DNA of 52,097 nt from Akkermansiaceae bacterium (GTDB lineage: Bacteria; Verrucomicrobiota; Verrucomicrobiia; Verrucomicrobiales; Akkermansiaceae): NCBI GenBank assembly GCA_029253285.1, contig JAQWZU010000135.1, positions 1-52,097 of the forward strand. Reading direction: 5' to 3'. Positions 34,984 through 44,574 of this stretch are shown here, piece by piece; within the stretch, counting starts at the first letter, position 1; the number at the start of each line of letters is the position of its first letter. The translations under genes and the position numbers were made by a program. The notes below the pieces were generated by a model. The model did no database searches, was not told where the DNA came from, and saw only the letters and a list, made by a program, of their open reading frames with translations.

Positions 34984-37900
34984 TTACTCGGTGGGAAATC
35001 CAGAAGCCATTACGCGCTCGGCGAGAATGGCTGGGTCAAAGAAAGAGAGATCTGATTCGTGAATTAAGATGGAGTAGCGAAGACGGTAGTGTTCGCCTTT
35101 TTTTACGGTAGTTGTGATGTAGGGCTCCCTTCGTTCCTTTGGTTGCTTGGGAAATGGGTTGGAAGCGAGGACTCCGTAGTCGCGACTGTGGGACCAGCAT
35201 CTGCGAGGGTTTTCCGGGTGTGGGAGGACCAAGATTCCCGCCTGCTTGTCGTTTATGGGGCCTGAGTAGTCGATCCAACGGAATTTCTTTCCCCAGGTCC
35301 CGGAACCATTGAATTCATTGCGATTATTGGTGATTCGGCCCTTTCCTCCTTCAACCCGAAGAGGGCTGGCGATGCGTAGAGCGAGTCCGCTTTCTTCTTG
35401 ATCACCAAAGGTGAAATCGCGTTCGTCGTTGTAGAATTTTGAATCCCAGTGAAGGAGAATCCCTTCCTCGACGTGTTGAAAGTGATAGCGGGTATCTTGG
35501 ATGCAGATTGTTTCTTTACGATCTTTTGAGAGGTAGCGATCGCGGGTCTCGAAACATGCCCAACCGGGTTTGTTGGTCGGGACTTCGGAGAAGTTTTCGA
35601 GCACTACCGGAGAAGTAAGCCTCCAGTAGTCATTGCCGTTAATCCAGCCGAAGCTCATCCAAAGCCCGGGGTGCATCAAAGGATGAATGATGCTTTTTCC
35701 GTTACGATCCAGGTCTTCCGGAGCGCGGGCGGGAAAATTACGGGTGACCTGAATTCCCGAAGGAGTCCTAAAATTAATAAAGGCTCGTCGGGTGATCTTG
35801 GGATGATCAAGCAGGTAACTCGCGATTTGTTTTTCATTCAGGATGAGTTGGAGTTCGTTGTCCTTTTTGTGGAATTGAAAAACGCCATTTGCGGGTTGAA
35901 GCGCCTTGGGCTTTTTTAGCGTCAGCATCCACGCGGTGATGTCAGCCAGTTGTTGACTGGTGAGCATGGCTGCGAATCCTTCGGGCATGGCGGATACACT
36001 GAGTGCGGCACGGACTTTGATTTCCTTGCGGGGTATTTCTATCGTTGATCCGCCGGTTTGAGCGAGGGTGATGCTGCGCCCTGTCTCCTGAAGGATAATA
36101 CCGAGGTGGGCTTTGCCTGAATCAGTGGTGATTTGGTGGGCTGCGAAGCCTTCGACGATGCTGGCGCTGGGTTTGATGATTGATTCGATGATGGCTGAGG
36201 CATCGGCACGCGAACCGATGTCGGAAAGGTCGGGTGCGTGATTGTTGCCCCGGCCGAGAACCTGATGGCAAGAGCTACAGTTGGCTCCGAGAGGACTAAA
36301 AAAGAGATCATGTCCTCGGGCTGGATCGGCTTCTTCGAGAAGAGGGAGGATGGTTGATTCTGTGGCAAGTTTACCGCCGGATGAAAGAAAAGTGGGTCGC
36401 GCAGCCAGGAGATAGTTTCCTTTTCTGGCTCGAATATCGTCGCGATTTGATCCGAGCGTTAATGGTCCTGCAGGAAGATCTGCGCGATAGACTTTCATTT
36501 TCTTTGGATCGTCCCCCTCGATGATAAGCGGAGTTTCTTTCCATTTGCCACGCGCCCAGAATGGAAGTTTTTCACCGCGAGCGTCATCGATGAAATAGAC
36601 GGTGGAGGGGTATTTGAGATTGAGGCTTACCGTAGTTCCACTGGAAGCGTCGGCATCGCTGCAGGCGGTCTGCAGAAATGCCAAACCGGCAAGTTCGGGC
36701 GGAACCTTGGTGATGCGATATCCCCGGTCGGTATAGAGACGGGTTCCCGCTTGTAGAAGGGCAGTGCGGTAAAGGTGGTCTGAACTTGGTGTGATGTCGG
36801 AGAATGGAATGACAAGGGGAGCTTGATGTTTGAGTTCTTCTTCCGACTCCAGCGGACGGCCACGCAGTTCGTGTTGATGTTTTCCCCCAAGACGTTTTGC
36901 AGCGATCTGAGCGACGGGAGGATGGATGTCGTCGAGCAGTGTTGTAATTTCCTTGTCGGAAAGGGCGTCTTTTTCGAGGAGCGTGAGGAGGATTGCGAGA
37001 CGAACCTGAGGGCGCTTGTCGGTCAGAAGTCTCTTTTGTTCGGGGATTGTGAGGAGATCCATAAGCGCTCCCCAGGCTGCGTAGTAGACTACTCGGTCGG
37101 ACTCCCTGGCCAAGAGGTCGATAATCGATTGAGAGGAGTCCTTTTGGTCGAGTTCGCGAAGAGCAATGACGGCGGCGAGACGCACCTGCGGATTGGGGTT
37201 TTTGAGCGCGGCGAGGATTCTGGGATCCATTCTTCCATTGAAGGCGGCAAGACGAATGCTCTGGATGAGTTGATTCGGGGTGGAATCAAACCACGACTTG
37301 GGATTGATCCGTCCGAGCGTCCAAACTAGCCAGGTCTCGTGTGCGGTCGTGCGTTTGGGATTACGAAGCGCGGCCAGGAGTTGGGATTTCACTTTGTTCC
37401 CACGATTGATGAGTTCCTCCTGGGCATTACTTCGCCAAACCGGAAGGTGGCTTCCGAGTTGCCCGATGAGTGCCTCTACGGTATTCGCTTTGTCGGCTTT
37501 GTCTGCTGGTGAGAATCCCTTCGGCCAGAGTCGATAGATTCGACCTTCATTGGCGAGTTTGTTGTGTTCGAAATGGGCGCCATATTGGCGTCCCCAACTT
37601 GAGATCCAGATTGCTCCATCGGGACCGATTTCGATGTCAACCGGATCGAAGGATCGGCCCTTGCTGATGGGCATGCTTCGCCCGCCCTCGGCATGGGCGA
37701 GGACGGGGAGTTGAGTTGTGGCAGATTTTCGCCAGGCACCATCCCAGCGGGATTTGTAGATGAGAACTTCCCGGTTGAGCCAGTCGTTGATGAGGAAAAC
37801 GTCGCGATATCTTTCGGGATAGCCGGGATGGTTGGCGTAGATCACACCAGCTCCCGAGCCTTCGAAAAGCGGCCCGCTGGAGGGTGCGGTGGGGAGATGC

Positions 37901-38775
37901 TTGTCTCCTTTCCAGTCGTAGCTCCAGGCGTGTCCCCAGCCAAAGTGCGATCCGAAGAAAGGAGTAAAAATCTTGTCGCCGTGGGTTTGGTCATTATCGC
38001 TACCTAGCCAGTCGAAGTGATCGTCGAAAGCAATGTCCCAAGGGTTACGAAACCCCCGTGAGATGATTTCGAGATTCAAACCGTCATCGTCGCATCTTAG
38101 AATTCCTCCGGAGATGCCCCAATCGTCCCGGGGATCGTGGAAGTTCTTTTGGTAGTCTTTCGATGTGAAAGACCTTGGCTTGGGTTCTTCCGTTCCCGGT
38201 GGAACATGAACTCCCCAAAGTTCCCGAAATGGAGCGGGAGCGAGACGATCTGGAAGTTGGGTGAGCCCTTTGGAATTCCCTTTAGACATGTAAAGACGAC
38301 CGTCGGGGCCAAAGTTGAGCCCATGGAGTCCGTGCTCGAGATTTCCCAGATCAGTAAAGACTCGGATGTATTCGTCGGCCAAATCATCACCATCGGTATC
38401 ACGAACGCGGGTAAGGTCGGGAGCGTTGGCAATCCACAGCCAGTCGCCCTTCCAGGCCAAGCCTTGAATAGAGTTGAATCCCGTTGCGAACTGGTGGCGC
38501 TTCTCGGCCTTCCCGTCGGAGTCTTCGTCTGTGATGATCCAAACCGAGTCGGGCTTGGTATCGGGTTTTGGGGAGCGATATTGGGGGCCCATTCCGACGC
38601 AGAGTCGTCCTTTGGCATCGAAAGTGATAGCGCAGGGATTTCTGACGATGGGTTCGCGAGCGAAGAGCGAGACCTGAAAATCTTCGGGAACGATGGGGAA
38701 ATCTTTTTGGGCCAGAAGGGGCGGTGCGGCAATGGCCCACAGTGAAAGGAGGATGAGAGGCGAACGAGTGGGCAT
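34984..38775 (-). CDS. PVC-type haem-binding CxxCH protein fused to a PmoA/DUF6807-like domain
   Basis: A 1263-residue exported protein (signal MPTRSPLILLSLWAIAAPPLLA). In order it holds a large PVC membrane-bound-dehydrogenase-like propeller (about 25-420; FAREPIVRNPCAITFDAKGR, GFRNPWDIAFDDHFD, IGPDGAIWISSWGRQYGAH), HEAT-like repeats (about 440-640), a middle beta region, and a c-type cytochrome domain with C833-S-S-C836-H837. The C-terminus (about 965-1263; HPLMHPGLWMSFGWINGNDYWR, HWDSKFYNDERDFTFGDQEESGLALRI) resembles the PmoA/DUF6807 family. The haem domain suggests periplasmic electron transfer coupled to sugar chemistry, but no member is characterised to my knowledge. It is divergent from the sulfatase at 38839. 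Confidence 0.87.
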   Translation of the reverse strand: MPTRSPLILLSLWAIAAPPLLAQKDFPIVPEDFQVSLFAREPIVRNPCAITFDAKGRLCVGMGPQYRSPKPDTKPDSVWIITDEDSDGKAEKRHQFATGFNSIQGLAWKGDWLWIANAPDLTRVRDTDGDDLADEYIRVFTDLGNLEHGLHGLNFGPDGRLYMSKGNSKGLTQLPDRLAPAPFRELWGVHVPPGTEEPKPRSFTSKDYQKNFHDPRDDWGISGGILRCDDDGLNLEIISRGFRNPWDIAFDDHFDWLGSDNDQTHGDKIFTPFFGSHFGWGHAWSYDWKGDKHLPTAPSSGPLFEGSGAGVIYANHPGYPERYRDVFLINDWLNREVLIYKSRWDGAWRKSATTQLPVLAHAEGGRSMPISKGRSFDPVDIEIGPDGAIWISSWGRQYGAHFEHNKLANEGRIYRLWPKGFSPADKADKANTVEALIGQLGSHLPVWRSNAQEELINRGNKVKSQLLAALRNPKRTTAHETWLVWTLGRINPKSWFDSTPNQLIQSIRLAAFNGRMDPRILAALKNPNPQVRLAAVIALRELDQKDSSQSIIDLLARESDRVVYYAAWGALMDLLTIPEQKRLLTDKRPQVRLAILLTLLEKDALSDKEITTLLDDIHPPVAQIAAKRLGGKHQHELRGRPLESEEELKHQAPLVIPFSDITPSSDHLYRTALLQAGTRLYTDRGYRITKVPPELAGLAFLQTACSDADASSGTTVSLNLKYPSTVYFIDDARGEKLPFWARGKWKETPLIIEGDDPKKMKVYRADLPAGPLTLGSNRDDIRARKGNYLLAARPTFLSSGGKLATESTILPLLEEADPARGHDLFFSPLGANCSSCHQVLGRGNNHAPDLSDIGSRADASAIIESIIKPSASIVEGFAAHQITTDSGKAHLGIILQETGRSITLAQTGGSTIEIPRKEIKVRAALSVSAMPEGFAAMLTSQQLADITAWMLTLKKPKALQPANGVFQFHKKDNELQLILNEKQIASYLLDHPKITRRAFINFRTPSGIQVTRNFPARAPEDLDRNGKSIIHPLMHPGLWMSFGWINGNDYWRLTSPVVLENFSEVPTNKPGWACFETRDRYLSKDRKETICIQDTRYHFQHVEEGILLHWDSKFYNDERDFTFGDQEESGLALRIASPLRVEGGKGRITNNRNEFNGSGTWGKKFRWIDYSGPINDKQAGILVLPHPENPRRCWSHSRDYGVLASNPFPKQPKERREPYITTTVKKGEHYRLRYSILIHESDLSFFDPAILAERVMASGFPTE

Positions 38776-38838
38776 TGGTTTTTGGAAAAGAAGAATGGCG
38801 CGGATCTTGTTTTGACGAATGCCCCCTGGGGCCTTTCA

Positions 38839-40296
38839 ATGGGGGTGATGCTTCGATCTATTTTAACGGCTTTGATTCCCGGGGTTCTTACAGGAGATCC
38901 CTTAAATATTGTATTTTTGCTCAGTGATGACCATCGGTATGATTTGATGGGCTTTCATGAGGAAGCTCCGGAATGGCTGGAGACCCCGGCGATGGATCGT
39001 TTGGCTAAGGAGGGAGCGCATTTAAAAAATGCTTTTGTGACAACTTCCTTGTGCTCGCCTAGCCGGGCTTCGATTTTGACTGGGCAGTATATGCATCACC
39101 ATCGTGTCGTGGATAATCAACGTCCGGTGCCGAAGGGGACCGTGTTTTTTCCACAACACTTACAGAAGGCCGGATATGAAACGGCTTTTGTGGGTAAGTG
39201 GCATATGGGGCATGATAATGACGAACCGCGTCCGGGGTTTGACCATTGGGTCAGTTTTAAAGGGCAGGGGACATACTTTGACCCAGAACTCAATATCAAT
39301 GGCAAGCGCAAGACCTTCGAGGGATACAATGCCGACATTCTGACCGATCGGGCGCTTGATTGGTTGAAGGGGCGCAAAGATGAAAAACCCTTCCTGCTCT
39401 ATCTCTCATACAAAGCGGTGCACTTTCCATTCACCCCCGCGCCACGCCACGCCAAGCGATACGAAGGGAAGAAAATCGACTATCCCGCGACGATGGCGAA
39501 CACCGAGGAGAATTACGCGACGCAGCCACGCTGGGTTAAGGAAAGACGCTATGGGATCCACGGGATCGACCACATGGAGACTGGAGCGCTGGATCACGAT
39601 CCGGTTCCGGACTTCGACGAGCTCTATTGGAATTTCTGTGAAACCATCCACGGACTCGATGAAAATGTCGGTCGTGTTTTAGATCATCTCGATCAAGCCG
39701 GGCTCGCGGAAAATACCCTCGTGATCTACATGGGAGATAACGGCTTCGCCTTGGGCGAGCATGGTTTTTACGACAAGCGGGATGCTTTCGAGGAATCAAT
39801 CCGTGTTCCGATGTTGGCGCGAGGGCCCGGGATCAAGCCTGGAACTGAAGTCCCACTGATGGTGCAGAATATTGATATCGCCCCCACCTTGATGGATGCG
39901 GCTGGAGCGGCAGTGCCACAGGGCGCGCCAAAGATCGATGGCCGTTCATTTCTTCCACTTCTCAAGGGTGAGAAGCTCGCGGAAGATTGGCGGGATCACA
40001 TTCTCTACGAATATCATTGGGAGTGGAATTTTCCGGCCCAACCGACGACCCTGGCGATTCGAACGAATCGGTGGAAGTATGTTTACTATCATGGGCAGTG
40101 GGATATCGACAGTCTACACGACCTTGAGAGCGATCCACACGAGCGGCATAATTTGATCAATGTCCCGGCTTTCAAGGAAAAGGCGGCTGAACTGCGGGCG
40201 CAACTTTTTGGCGAGATGGAAAAATCTGGTGGGCTGCATTTGCCTCTGAGAGTTCCTGCCGGTGATCCCTATCATGATCGCAAATTGAAGCGCTAG
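38839..40296 (+). CDS. S1-family sulfatase, exported
   Basis: A 485-residue sulfatase. Signal MLRSILTALIPGVLTG (after MGV), metal-binding NIVFLLSDDHRYD, active-site C72-S-P-S-R-A-S, then GKWHMGHDND, FLLYLSYKAVHFPF and YMGDNGFALGEHGFYDKRDAFEESIRVP. It probably removes sulfate from polysaccharide fragments outside the cytoplasm. Start may be ATG 38839 or ATG 38848, which has GGGGG in front; a TTG at 38782 is unlikely. It is 12 bp upstream of the TAXI gene and may head the run of sugar genes up to 47201. Confidence 0.93.
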   Translation: MGVMLRSILTALIPGVLTGDPLNIVFLLSDDHRYDLMGFHEEAPEWLETPAMDRLAKEGAHLKNAFVTTSLCSPSRASILTGQYMHHHRVVDNQRPVPKGTVFFPQHLQKAGYETAFVGKWHMGHDNDEPRPGFDHWVSFKGQGTYFDPELNINGKRKTFEGYNADILTDRALDWLKGRKDEKPFLLYLSYKAVHFPFTPAPRHAKRYEGKKIDYPATMANTEENYATQPRWVKERRYGIHGIDHMETGALDHDPVPDFDELYWNFCETIHGLDENVGRVLDHLDQAGLAENTLVIYMGDNGFALGEHGFYDKRDAFEESIRVPMLARGPGIKPGTEVPLMVQNIDIAPTLMDAAGAAVPQGAPKIDGRSFLPLLKGEKLAEDWRDHILYEYHWEWNFPAQPTTLAIRTNRWKYVYYHGQWDIDSLHDLESDPHERHNLINVPAFKEKAAELRAQLFGEMEKSGGLHLPLRVPAGDPYHDRKLKR

Positions 40297-40308
40297 ACTT
40301 TACAAACC

Positions 40309-41613
40309 ATGCCCGCTGACTTTCTGAAATCCGAACGACGATGGATCGTAATCATTCCAGTTGCGATCATCGTAGTCTCTGTGGTGGTATGGTTCGTAAC
40401 TCGTGAGACACTTCCCAAAACAATTCGAATCGCTACGGCGCAGGACGGCGGCCTGTATCATGAATTTGGTGAGGCCTTGCAAAAGTCGCTAGAGGAGAGA
40501 ACCGGCAGAAAGGTTGAGCTTATCCAGACGGAGGGTTCTGTCGAGAATGCGAAGCTATTGCGGGAGGGGGAGGCTGATGTTGCGATTGTGCAGGGAGGTT
40601 CGAGTTCGTTTGATGATTTGTCGGTTATCGCGCCACTCTATCCCGAAGTGGTTCATATTTTGGCGCGGAGTAATTTGTCATTGGATTCATTAGTGGATCT
40701 TAAGTCGCATCGGGTGGTTTTCGGTCCAAGCGGTTCAGGGATGAGAGCCAGTGCTGAGCGCTTGCTCGAGCACTATGGAATTTTAGGAGAAGTGACTGAT
40801 TCATCCGATGTCTATTTTAAGGGCTTATTGGAGCGGGAGGGAGTCGACGGGGCGATTGTGACGACTGGGTTTATGAATAGCGATCTCCAGGGAGTGCTTT
40901 CTACTGGGGAGTTCAAGCTATTGCCCATTGAGAGTGCCGAGGCTGTCGCTACCAAGGATCCGTTCTTTCAAGTTTCCCGGATCCCTCGTGGGCTTTATCG
41001 CGAGGGGAATTCCATTCCGCCAAAAGATGTTCCGACGGTTTCGACTATGGCTTTTCTGGTGGTGCAAGATGATGAAAGCGAATTGCTCATTCGCGCGGTA
41101 ATGGAAGCGATTTATGATGAGGGGCTCGAGATGGAGTTTCCTACTTTGGTCTCGAGAAACGACGTGTTAAGCAGATCCCCCGTGGCCTTGCATGCTGAGT
41201 CGCGCGGCTTTTTTAACCCACCTGATCGGATCGGCCAATTGGCCAAAGTGGTGGAAACCCTGGCGGCTTTTAAAGAATTGTCGATTGCTCTGGTTGCGGG
41301 CCTGTATCTCGTTTGGAAGCGTCGTAAGAGTCAACGTGAAGTTAAGGAATCTGAATATGTGCAGATGCAAAAGGATCATCTCGATTCCTTTCTGGAAAAG
41401 ACGTTGAAAATTGAACGGGCGCAGATGGATACGGTCAATGTCGATGAGTTGCAGGGCTTTTTGGATCAGGTGACCGAGATCAAGCTGGAGGCCTTGACGC
41501 AGTTGACTCACGAAGAGCTTCGAAGCGATCAGGCTTTTTCTATTTTCATTCTACAATGTGGCAATCTCATCAGTAAGATTCAGATGAAGATTTTGAATTG
41601 TCCCTCTCCGTAG
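40309..41613 (+). CDS. membrane-anchored TAXI-family solute-binding protein
   Basis: A 434-residue protein. An N-terminal membrane anchor (about 12-31) is followed by a TAXI-type (TRAP-associated extracytoplasmic immunogenic) solute-binding domain (about 36-310: IRIATAQDGGLYHEFGEAL, EADVAIVQGGSS, VVFGPSGSGMRASAERLLEHYG). A second membrane segment lies at about 320-337, and a cytoplasmic tail of nearly 100 charged residues (KRRKSQREVKESEYVQM and following) likely forms a coiled coil. No TRAP permease (fused DctQM) is present. The two-anchor form with a cytoplasmic tail suggests a sensor or scaffold role rather than transport. It lies 10 bp upstream of the aldose epimerase gene. Confidence 0.82.
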   Translation: MPADFLKSERRWIVIIPVAIIVVSVVVWFVTRETLPKTIRIATAQDGGLYHEFGEALQKSLEERTGRKVELIQTEGSVENAKLLREGEADVAIVQGGSSSFDDLSVIAPLYPEVVHILARSNLSLDSLVDLKSHRVVFGPSGSGMRASAERLLEHYGILGEVTDSSDVYFKGLLEREGVDGAIVTTGFMNSDLQGVLSTGEFKLLPIESAEAVATKDPFFQVSRIPRGLYREGNSIPPKDVPTVSTMAFLVVQDDESELLIRAVMEAIYDEGLEMEFPTLVSRNDVLSRSPVALHAESRGFFNPPDRIGQLAKVVETLAAFKELSIALVAGLYLVWKRRKSQREVKESEYVQMQKDHLDSFLEKTLKIERAQMDTVNVDELQGFLDQVTEIKLEALTQLTHEELRSDQAFSIFILQCGNLISKIQMKILNCPSP

Positions 41614-41623
41614 CTATTTCCCG

Positions 41624-42691
41624 ATGCAGTCTAATATGCCCGGTATTCAAGAAACGGTGGTCCCTGGATTTTCCGGGGCGGTGTGGACGTTGATGGGGGG
41701 CGGTGGGATGGTGGTGAAGGTGCTGACTTATGGGGGAGTTGTGCAGGAGATTCTTGTGCCGGATGAGGACGGGGAATTGGTTGATGTGGTGCTCGGTTTT
41801 TTCAGGGCGTCTGATTACGAAGGAGATCATCCTTATTTTGGTGCGACTGTCGGAAGGATTGCGGGCCGTGTTTCGAATGCGGAATTGAATATCGATGGTA
41901 AACGGTTTCCTCTTCTTGCAAATGATCCACCGAACCACCTACATGGAGGCAAGGAGTCGTTCGATCGACGAGTGTGGCAGGCTGAGGCGATTCCCAAGCT
42001 TGATGGTGCGCCTTCGCTTCGCTTGTCCACGATGAGTGCCAACGGTGACAATGGATACCCGGGGAGGGTAGAGTTGGCGGTAATTTATACTGTCACGAAT
42101 GACAATCGTCTTGTCTATGAAACTGAAGTCCGGAGTGATTGTCGCACGCCGGTGAGTTTGACGCATCATAGTTACTTTAATTTGGCCGGTGAGGCTTCAG
42201 GGACGACAGATGATCATGAAGTCGTAATTTTAAGCGAGGCGGCTTTTTGCGCTGACGAAAAAATGGGGCTGACTGGCGAGTGCCGATCTGTCGAGGGCCA
42301 GGCGAATGATGCTCGAAGGGCTATCCGCATGGGGGATTTCGTAGCCGGGCTTTGGCAGGAGCACGGAGACCTATACTGGTTGGGTGAAAGTGATGACGTT
42401 CGACTTGTAGCAAGGCTTCGTGATCCGGGATCGGGCCGAACGATGGAAGTTGCGACGGATTGTACGTGCATCCAATTTTATGGAGGAAAGGGATTGAATG
42501 GGGAGCTTGTCGGGAAAGGAGGAGTTCCATACAATGCGGGTGCCGGAGTGTGCTTCGAATGCGAGGGATACCCAAATGCCTTCGATGGAAGCGGAGAGTT
42601 TGGGTCGATTCTTGTTGAGCCGGGCATTCCTCAGAAAACTCGAACAGAATATCGTTTTTCCAACCAATCCAACTCCTTGATGAAACTATGA
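41624..42691 (+). CDS. galM: aldose 1-epimerase
   Basis: A 355-residue galactose-mutarotase-like protein. It interconverts alpha and beta anomers of aldoses, here probably in the cytoplasm as no signal peptide is seen. Landmarks are YFGATVGRIAGRVSNA, NHLHGGKESFDRRVW, the catalytic H182 in SLTHHSYFNLAGE, YTVTNDNRLVYET and, near the C-terminus, VCFECEGYPNAF with the catalytic Glu. The length fits the family. It is flanked by the TAXI gene (10 bp) and a Gfo/Idh/MocA oxidoreductase gene (4-bp ATGA overlap), consistent with one sugar-catabolic operon. Confidence 0.92.
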   Translation: MQSNMPGIQETVVPGFSGAVWTLMGGGGMVVKVLTYGGVVQEILVPDEDGELVDVVLGFFRASDYEGDHPYFGATVGRIAGRVSNAELNIDGKRFPLLANDPPNHLHGGKESFDRRVWQAEAIPKLDGAPSLRLSTMSANGDNGYPGRVELAVIYTVTNDNRLVYETEVRSDCRTPVSLTHHSYFNLAGEASGTTDDHEVVILSEAAFCADEKMGLTGECRSVEGQANDARRAIRMGDFVAGLWQEHGDLYWLGESDDVRLVARLRDPGSGRTMEVATDCTCIQFYGGKGLNGELVGKGGVPYNAGAGVCFECEGYPNAFDGSGEFGSILVEPGIPQKTRTEYRFSNQSNSLMKL

Positions 42692-43743
42692 ACCCAGATG
42701 TGACAAACACCCGGATCGGAATTCTCGGGAGTGGATTTATTGTCAATGACTGTCATCTTCCAGCTTACCAAAAATTGGGGCTGAACGTTGTCGCAATTGC
42801 TTCGCGGACAAAAGGAAATGCCGAGCGGGTTGCCGGCAAGCATGGTATCGAGACGGTTTATGAAAGCTTCGAGAGATTATTGGCGGATGCTTCGATCGAA
42901 ATTCTAGATATTGCGGTGCCTCCGCAGCATCAGGCTGATCTCATTCGCGAAGCTTGTCGGCGGGGAACGGTCAAAGGGATTCTGGCCCAGAAACCGCTCG
43001 CTCTTGACTACGCTGAGGCGCTCTCGATTGTAGAGGAGTGTGAGAAGACAGGAATCGTTTTGGCAGTGAATCAAAACATGCGCTTCGACCCTTCAGTGGT
43101 GGAGGCTGATCGCTTGTTGAAGAGCGGTCGGTTTGGTGATCCCGTCTTCACCACCATTGATATGCGTGGTATTCCTCACTGGCAGCCCTGGCAGGCTGAG
43201 TTGCAAAGTGCTTCATTGAAGATTATGTCGATTCATCATCTCGATTGTATCCGGCATTGGCATGGAGATCCGGAGGCGATCTATTGCAGCACGCGCCCTG
43301 ACCCACGGACGGAGTTTCCTCATCAGGACGGGATTTGCACTAGTATTTTAGAATACGGCAATGGTTTTCGGGCAGTCGTGATTGATGATGTCTGGACCGG
43401 GCCGGCCCAGGAGGGGTGTCCGGGCGATATTCGAATCGAGTATCGTATTGAAGGAAGCGATGGTCTTGCAATTGGAGATATCGGTTGGTGTAAGGATCCC
43501 TATACCAGTCCTTCGAGTTTGCGGCATGCCGCGAAAGGAGACGAGGGATTCACGACGGCACAACTGGACGGGAGTTGGTTTCCTGATGCCTTCAAGGGAA
43601 CGATGCTCGATCTCTTGACGGCCTTACAGGAGGATAGGCCTCCGATGCTCAATGGTCGTGACAATTTGAAGACCATCGCCTTGGTGGATGCGGCGGTGAG
43701 AAGTTCCCGGGAACAACGCCGGGTCCGCTTGAACTCAATTTAA
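42688..43743 (+). CDS. Gfo/Idh/MocA family oxidoreductase
   Basis: A 351-residue NAD(P)-dependent dehydrogenase of the glucose-fructose oxidoreductase/inositol dehydrogenase/MocA family. The Rossmann motif is GILGSGFIVNDCHLPAY at the N-terminus. The conserved E-K-P segment reads Q-K-P (LAQKPLALDYAEA), and SIHHLDCIRHW contains the catalytic-region histidines. Members oxidise or reduce a carbon of a sugar, inositol or sugar acid; the substrate is not evident. It has no signal peptide. It is coupled to the upstream epimerase by a 4-bp overlap and followed after 6 bp by a sugar isomerase-like gene, a pairing common in inositol- or rare-sugar pathways. Confidence 0.88.
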   Translation: MNPDVTNTRIGILGSGFIVNDCHLPAYQKLGLNVVAIASRTKGNAERVAGKHGIETVYESFERLLADASIEILDIAVPPQHQADLIREACRRGTVKGILAQKPLALDYAEALSIVEECEKTGIVLAVNQNMRFDPSVVEADRLLKSGRFGDPVFTTIDMRGIPHWQPWQAELQSASLKIMSIHHLDCIRHWHGDPEAIYCSTRPDPRTEFPHQDGICTSILEYGNGFRAVVIDDVWTGPAQEGCPGDIRIEYRIEGSDGLAIGDIGWCKDPYTSPSSLRHAAKGDEGFTTAQLDGSWFPDAFKGTMLDLLTALQEDRPPMLNGRDNLKTIALVDAAVRSSREQRRVRLNSI

Positions 43744-43749
43744 GAATTT

Positions 43750-44571
43750 ATGAAACTAGGAATTATTAATAGCGCTTTTGGCCAGGCCGGAGTGGACACC
43801 TTGACCGGGCTTGAGCATATCGCCCGGATCGGATTTGACTCCGTTGATATTTTCACCGAGCCGTCAATGCTTTCGGCTGAGGAGATTTCCCGGATTGGAA
43901 ATTTGTGTGAGTCGAAAGGTCTGCCGATTCTTTCTCTTCCTGTGGTGGCGATCGGCTTGATTGATTTCAATGACCCTGTTCGCGATTATCACATCGAGCG
44001 ATGCAAGAATTTCATCGACCTCGCTGCGCAGTGGGGAGCGGGGAACATCCTTCTGGTGTTGGGAGAGTACATTTGGCAGCGCGAAGTGATCGGGCCTGAA
44101 GATCAGTGGCGGTGGGGTTTGGAATCCTGTCGAATTCTGGGTGACTACGCTGATAGTAAAGGGATCGACATTGCGCTGGAACTGGAGCCCTTCCGTTTGA
44201 GTTTGCTCAATAGCATCGACGAAATGTCCCGCTTCGTCAGCGAGTGCGACCATCCAAGAGTGAAGGCCAACATTGATGTCTCTCATCTTGTTTTGGCAGA
44301 CAACGGGCCAGAGGAGGTGGCAAAGCTCGCGGGACAGGCCATTCATGTGCACATTAGTGACTGTGATGGAAAGGTTCACGGCGATCTTCCTCCGGGACGT
44401 GGCGTAGTGAAGTTTGCGCCTTATCTTCAAGCGATCAAGGAGCTGAATATCGATGGCGCGGTTTCAATTGAACTGGAGTATTCTCCAGACCCGGCCCGTA
44501 TTGTGGAGTGGGTGGAAGAAGCCTACACCGAAACGGCCCGCTTGATGGATCAGGTTGGTCTGCGTGGATAA
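43750..44571 (+). CDS. sugar phosphate isomerase/epimerase-like TIM-barrel protein
   Basis: A 273-residue cytoplasmic protein of the xylose-isomerase-like/IolE-tagatose epimerase superfamily. Candidate metal site residues appear at the ends of barrel strands: Glu in DIALELEPF, Asp in VKANIDVSHL, His in HVHISDCDG and Glu in AVSIELEYSPD. It likely epimerises or isomerises a keto-sugar produced by the Gfo/Idh/MocA enzyme encoded just upstream. It is 3 bp upstream of the desaturase-Rieske gene. The sequence is unlike the 337-residue relative at 1499-2512. Confidence 0.88.
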   Translation: MKLGIINSAFGQAGVDTLTGLEHIARIGFDSVDIFTEPSMLSAEEISRIGNLCESKGLPILSLPVVAIGLIDFNDPVRDYHIERCKNFIDLAAQWGAGNILLVLGEYIWQREVIGPEDQWRWGLESCRILGDYADSKGIDIALELEPFRLSLLNSIDEMSRFVSECDHPRVKANIDVSHLVLADNGPEEVAKLAGQAIHVHISDCDGKVHGDLPPGRGVVKFAPYLQAIKELNIDGAVSIELEYSPDPARIVEWVEEAYTETARLMDQVGLRG

Positions 44572-44574
44572 GTC

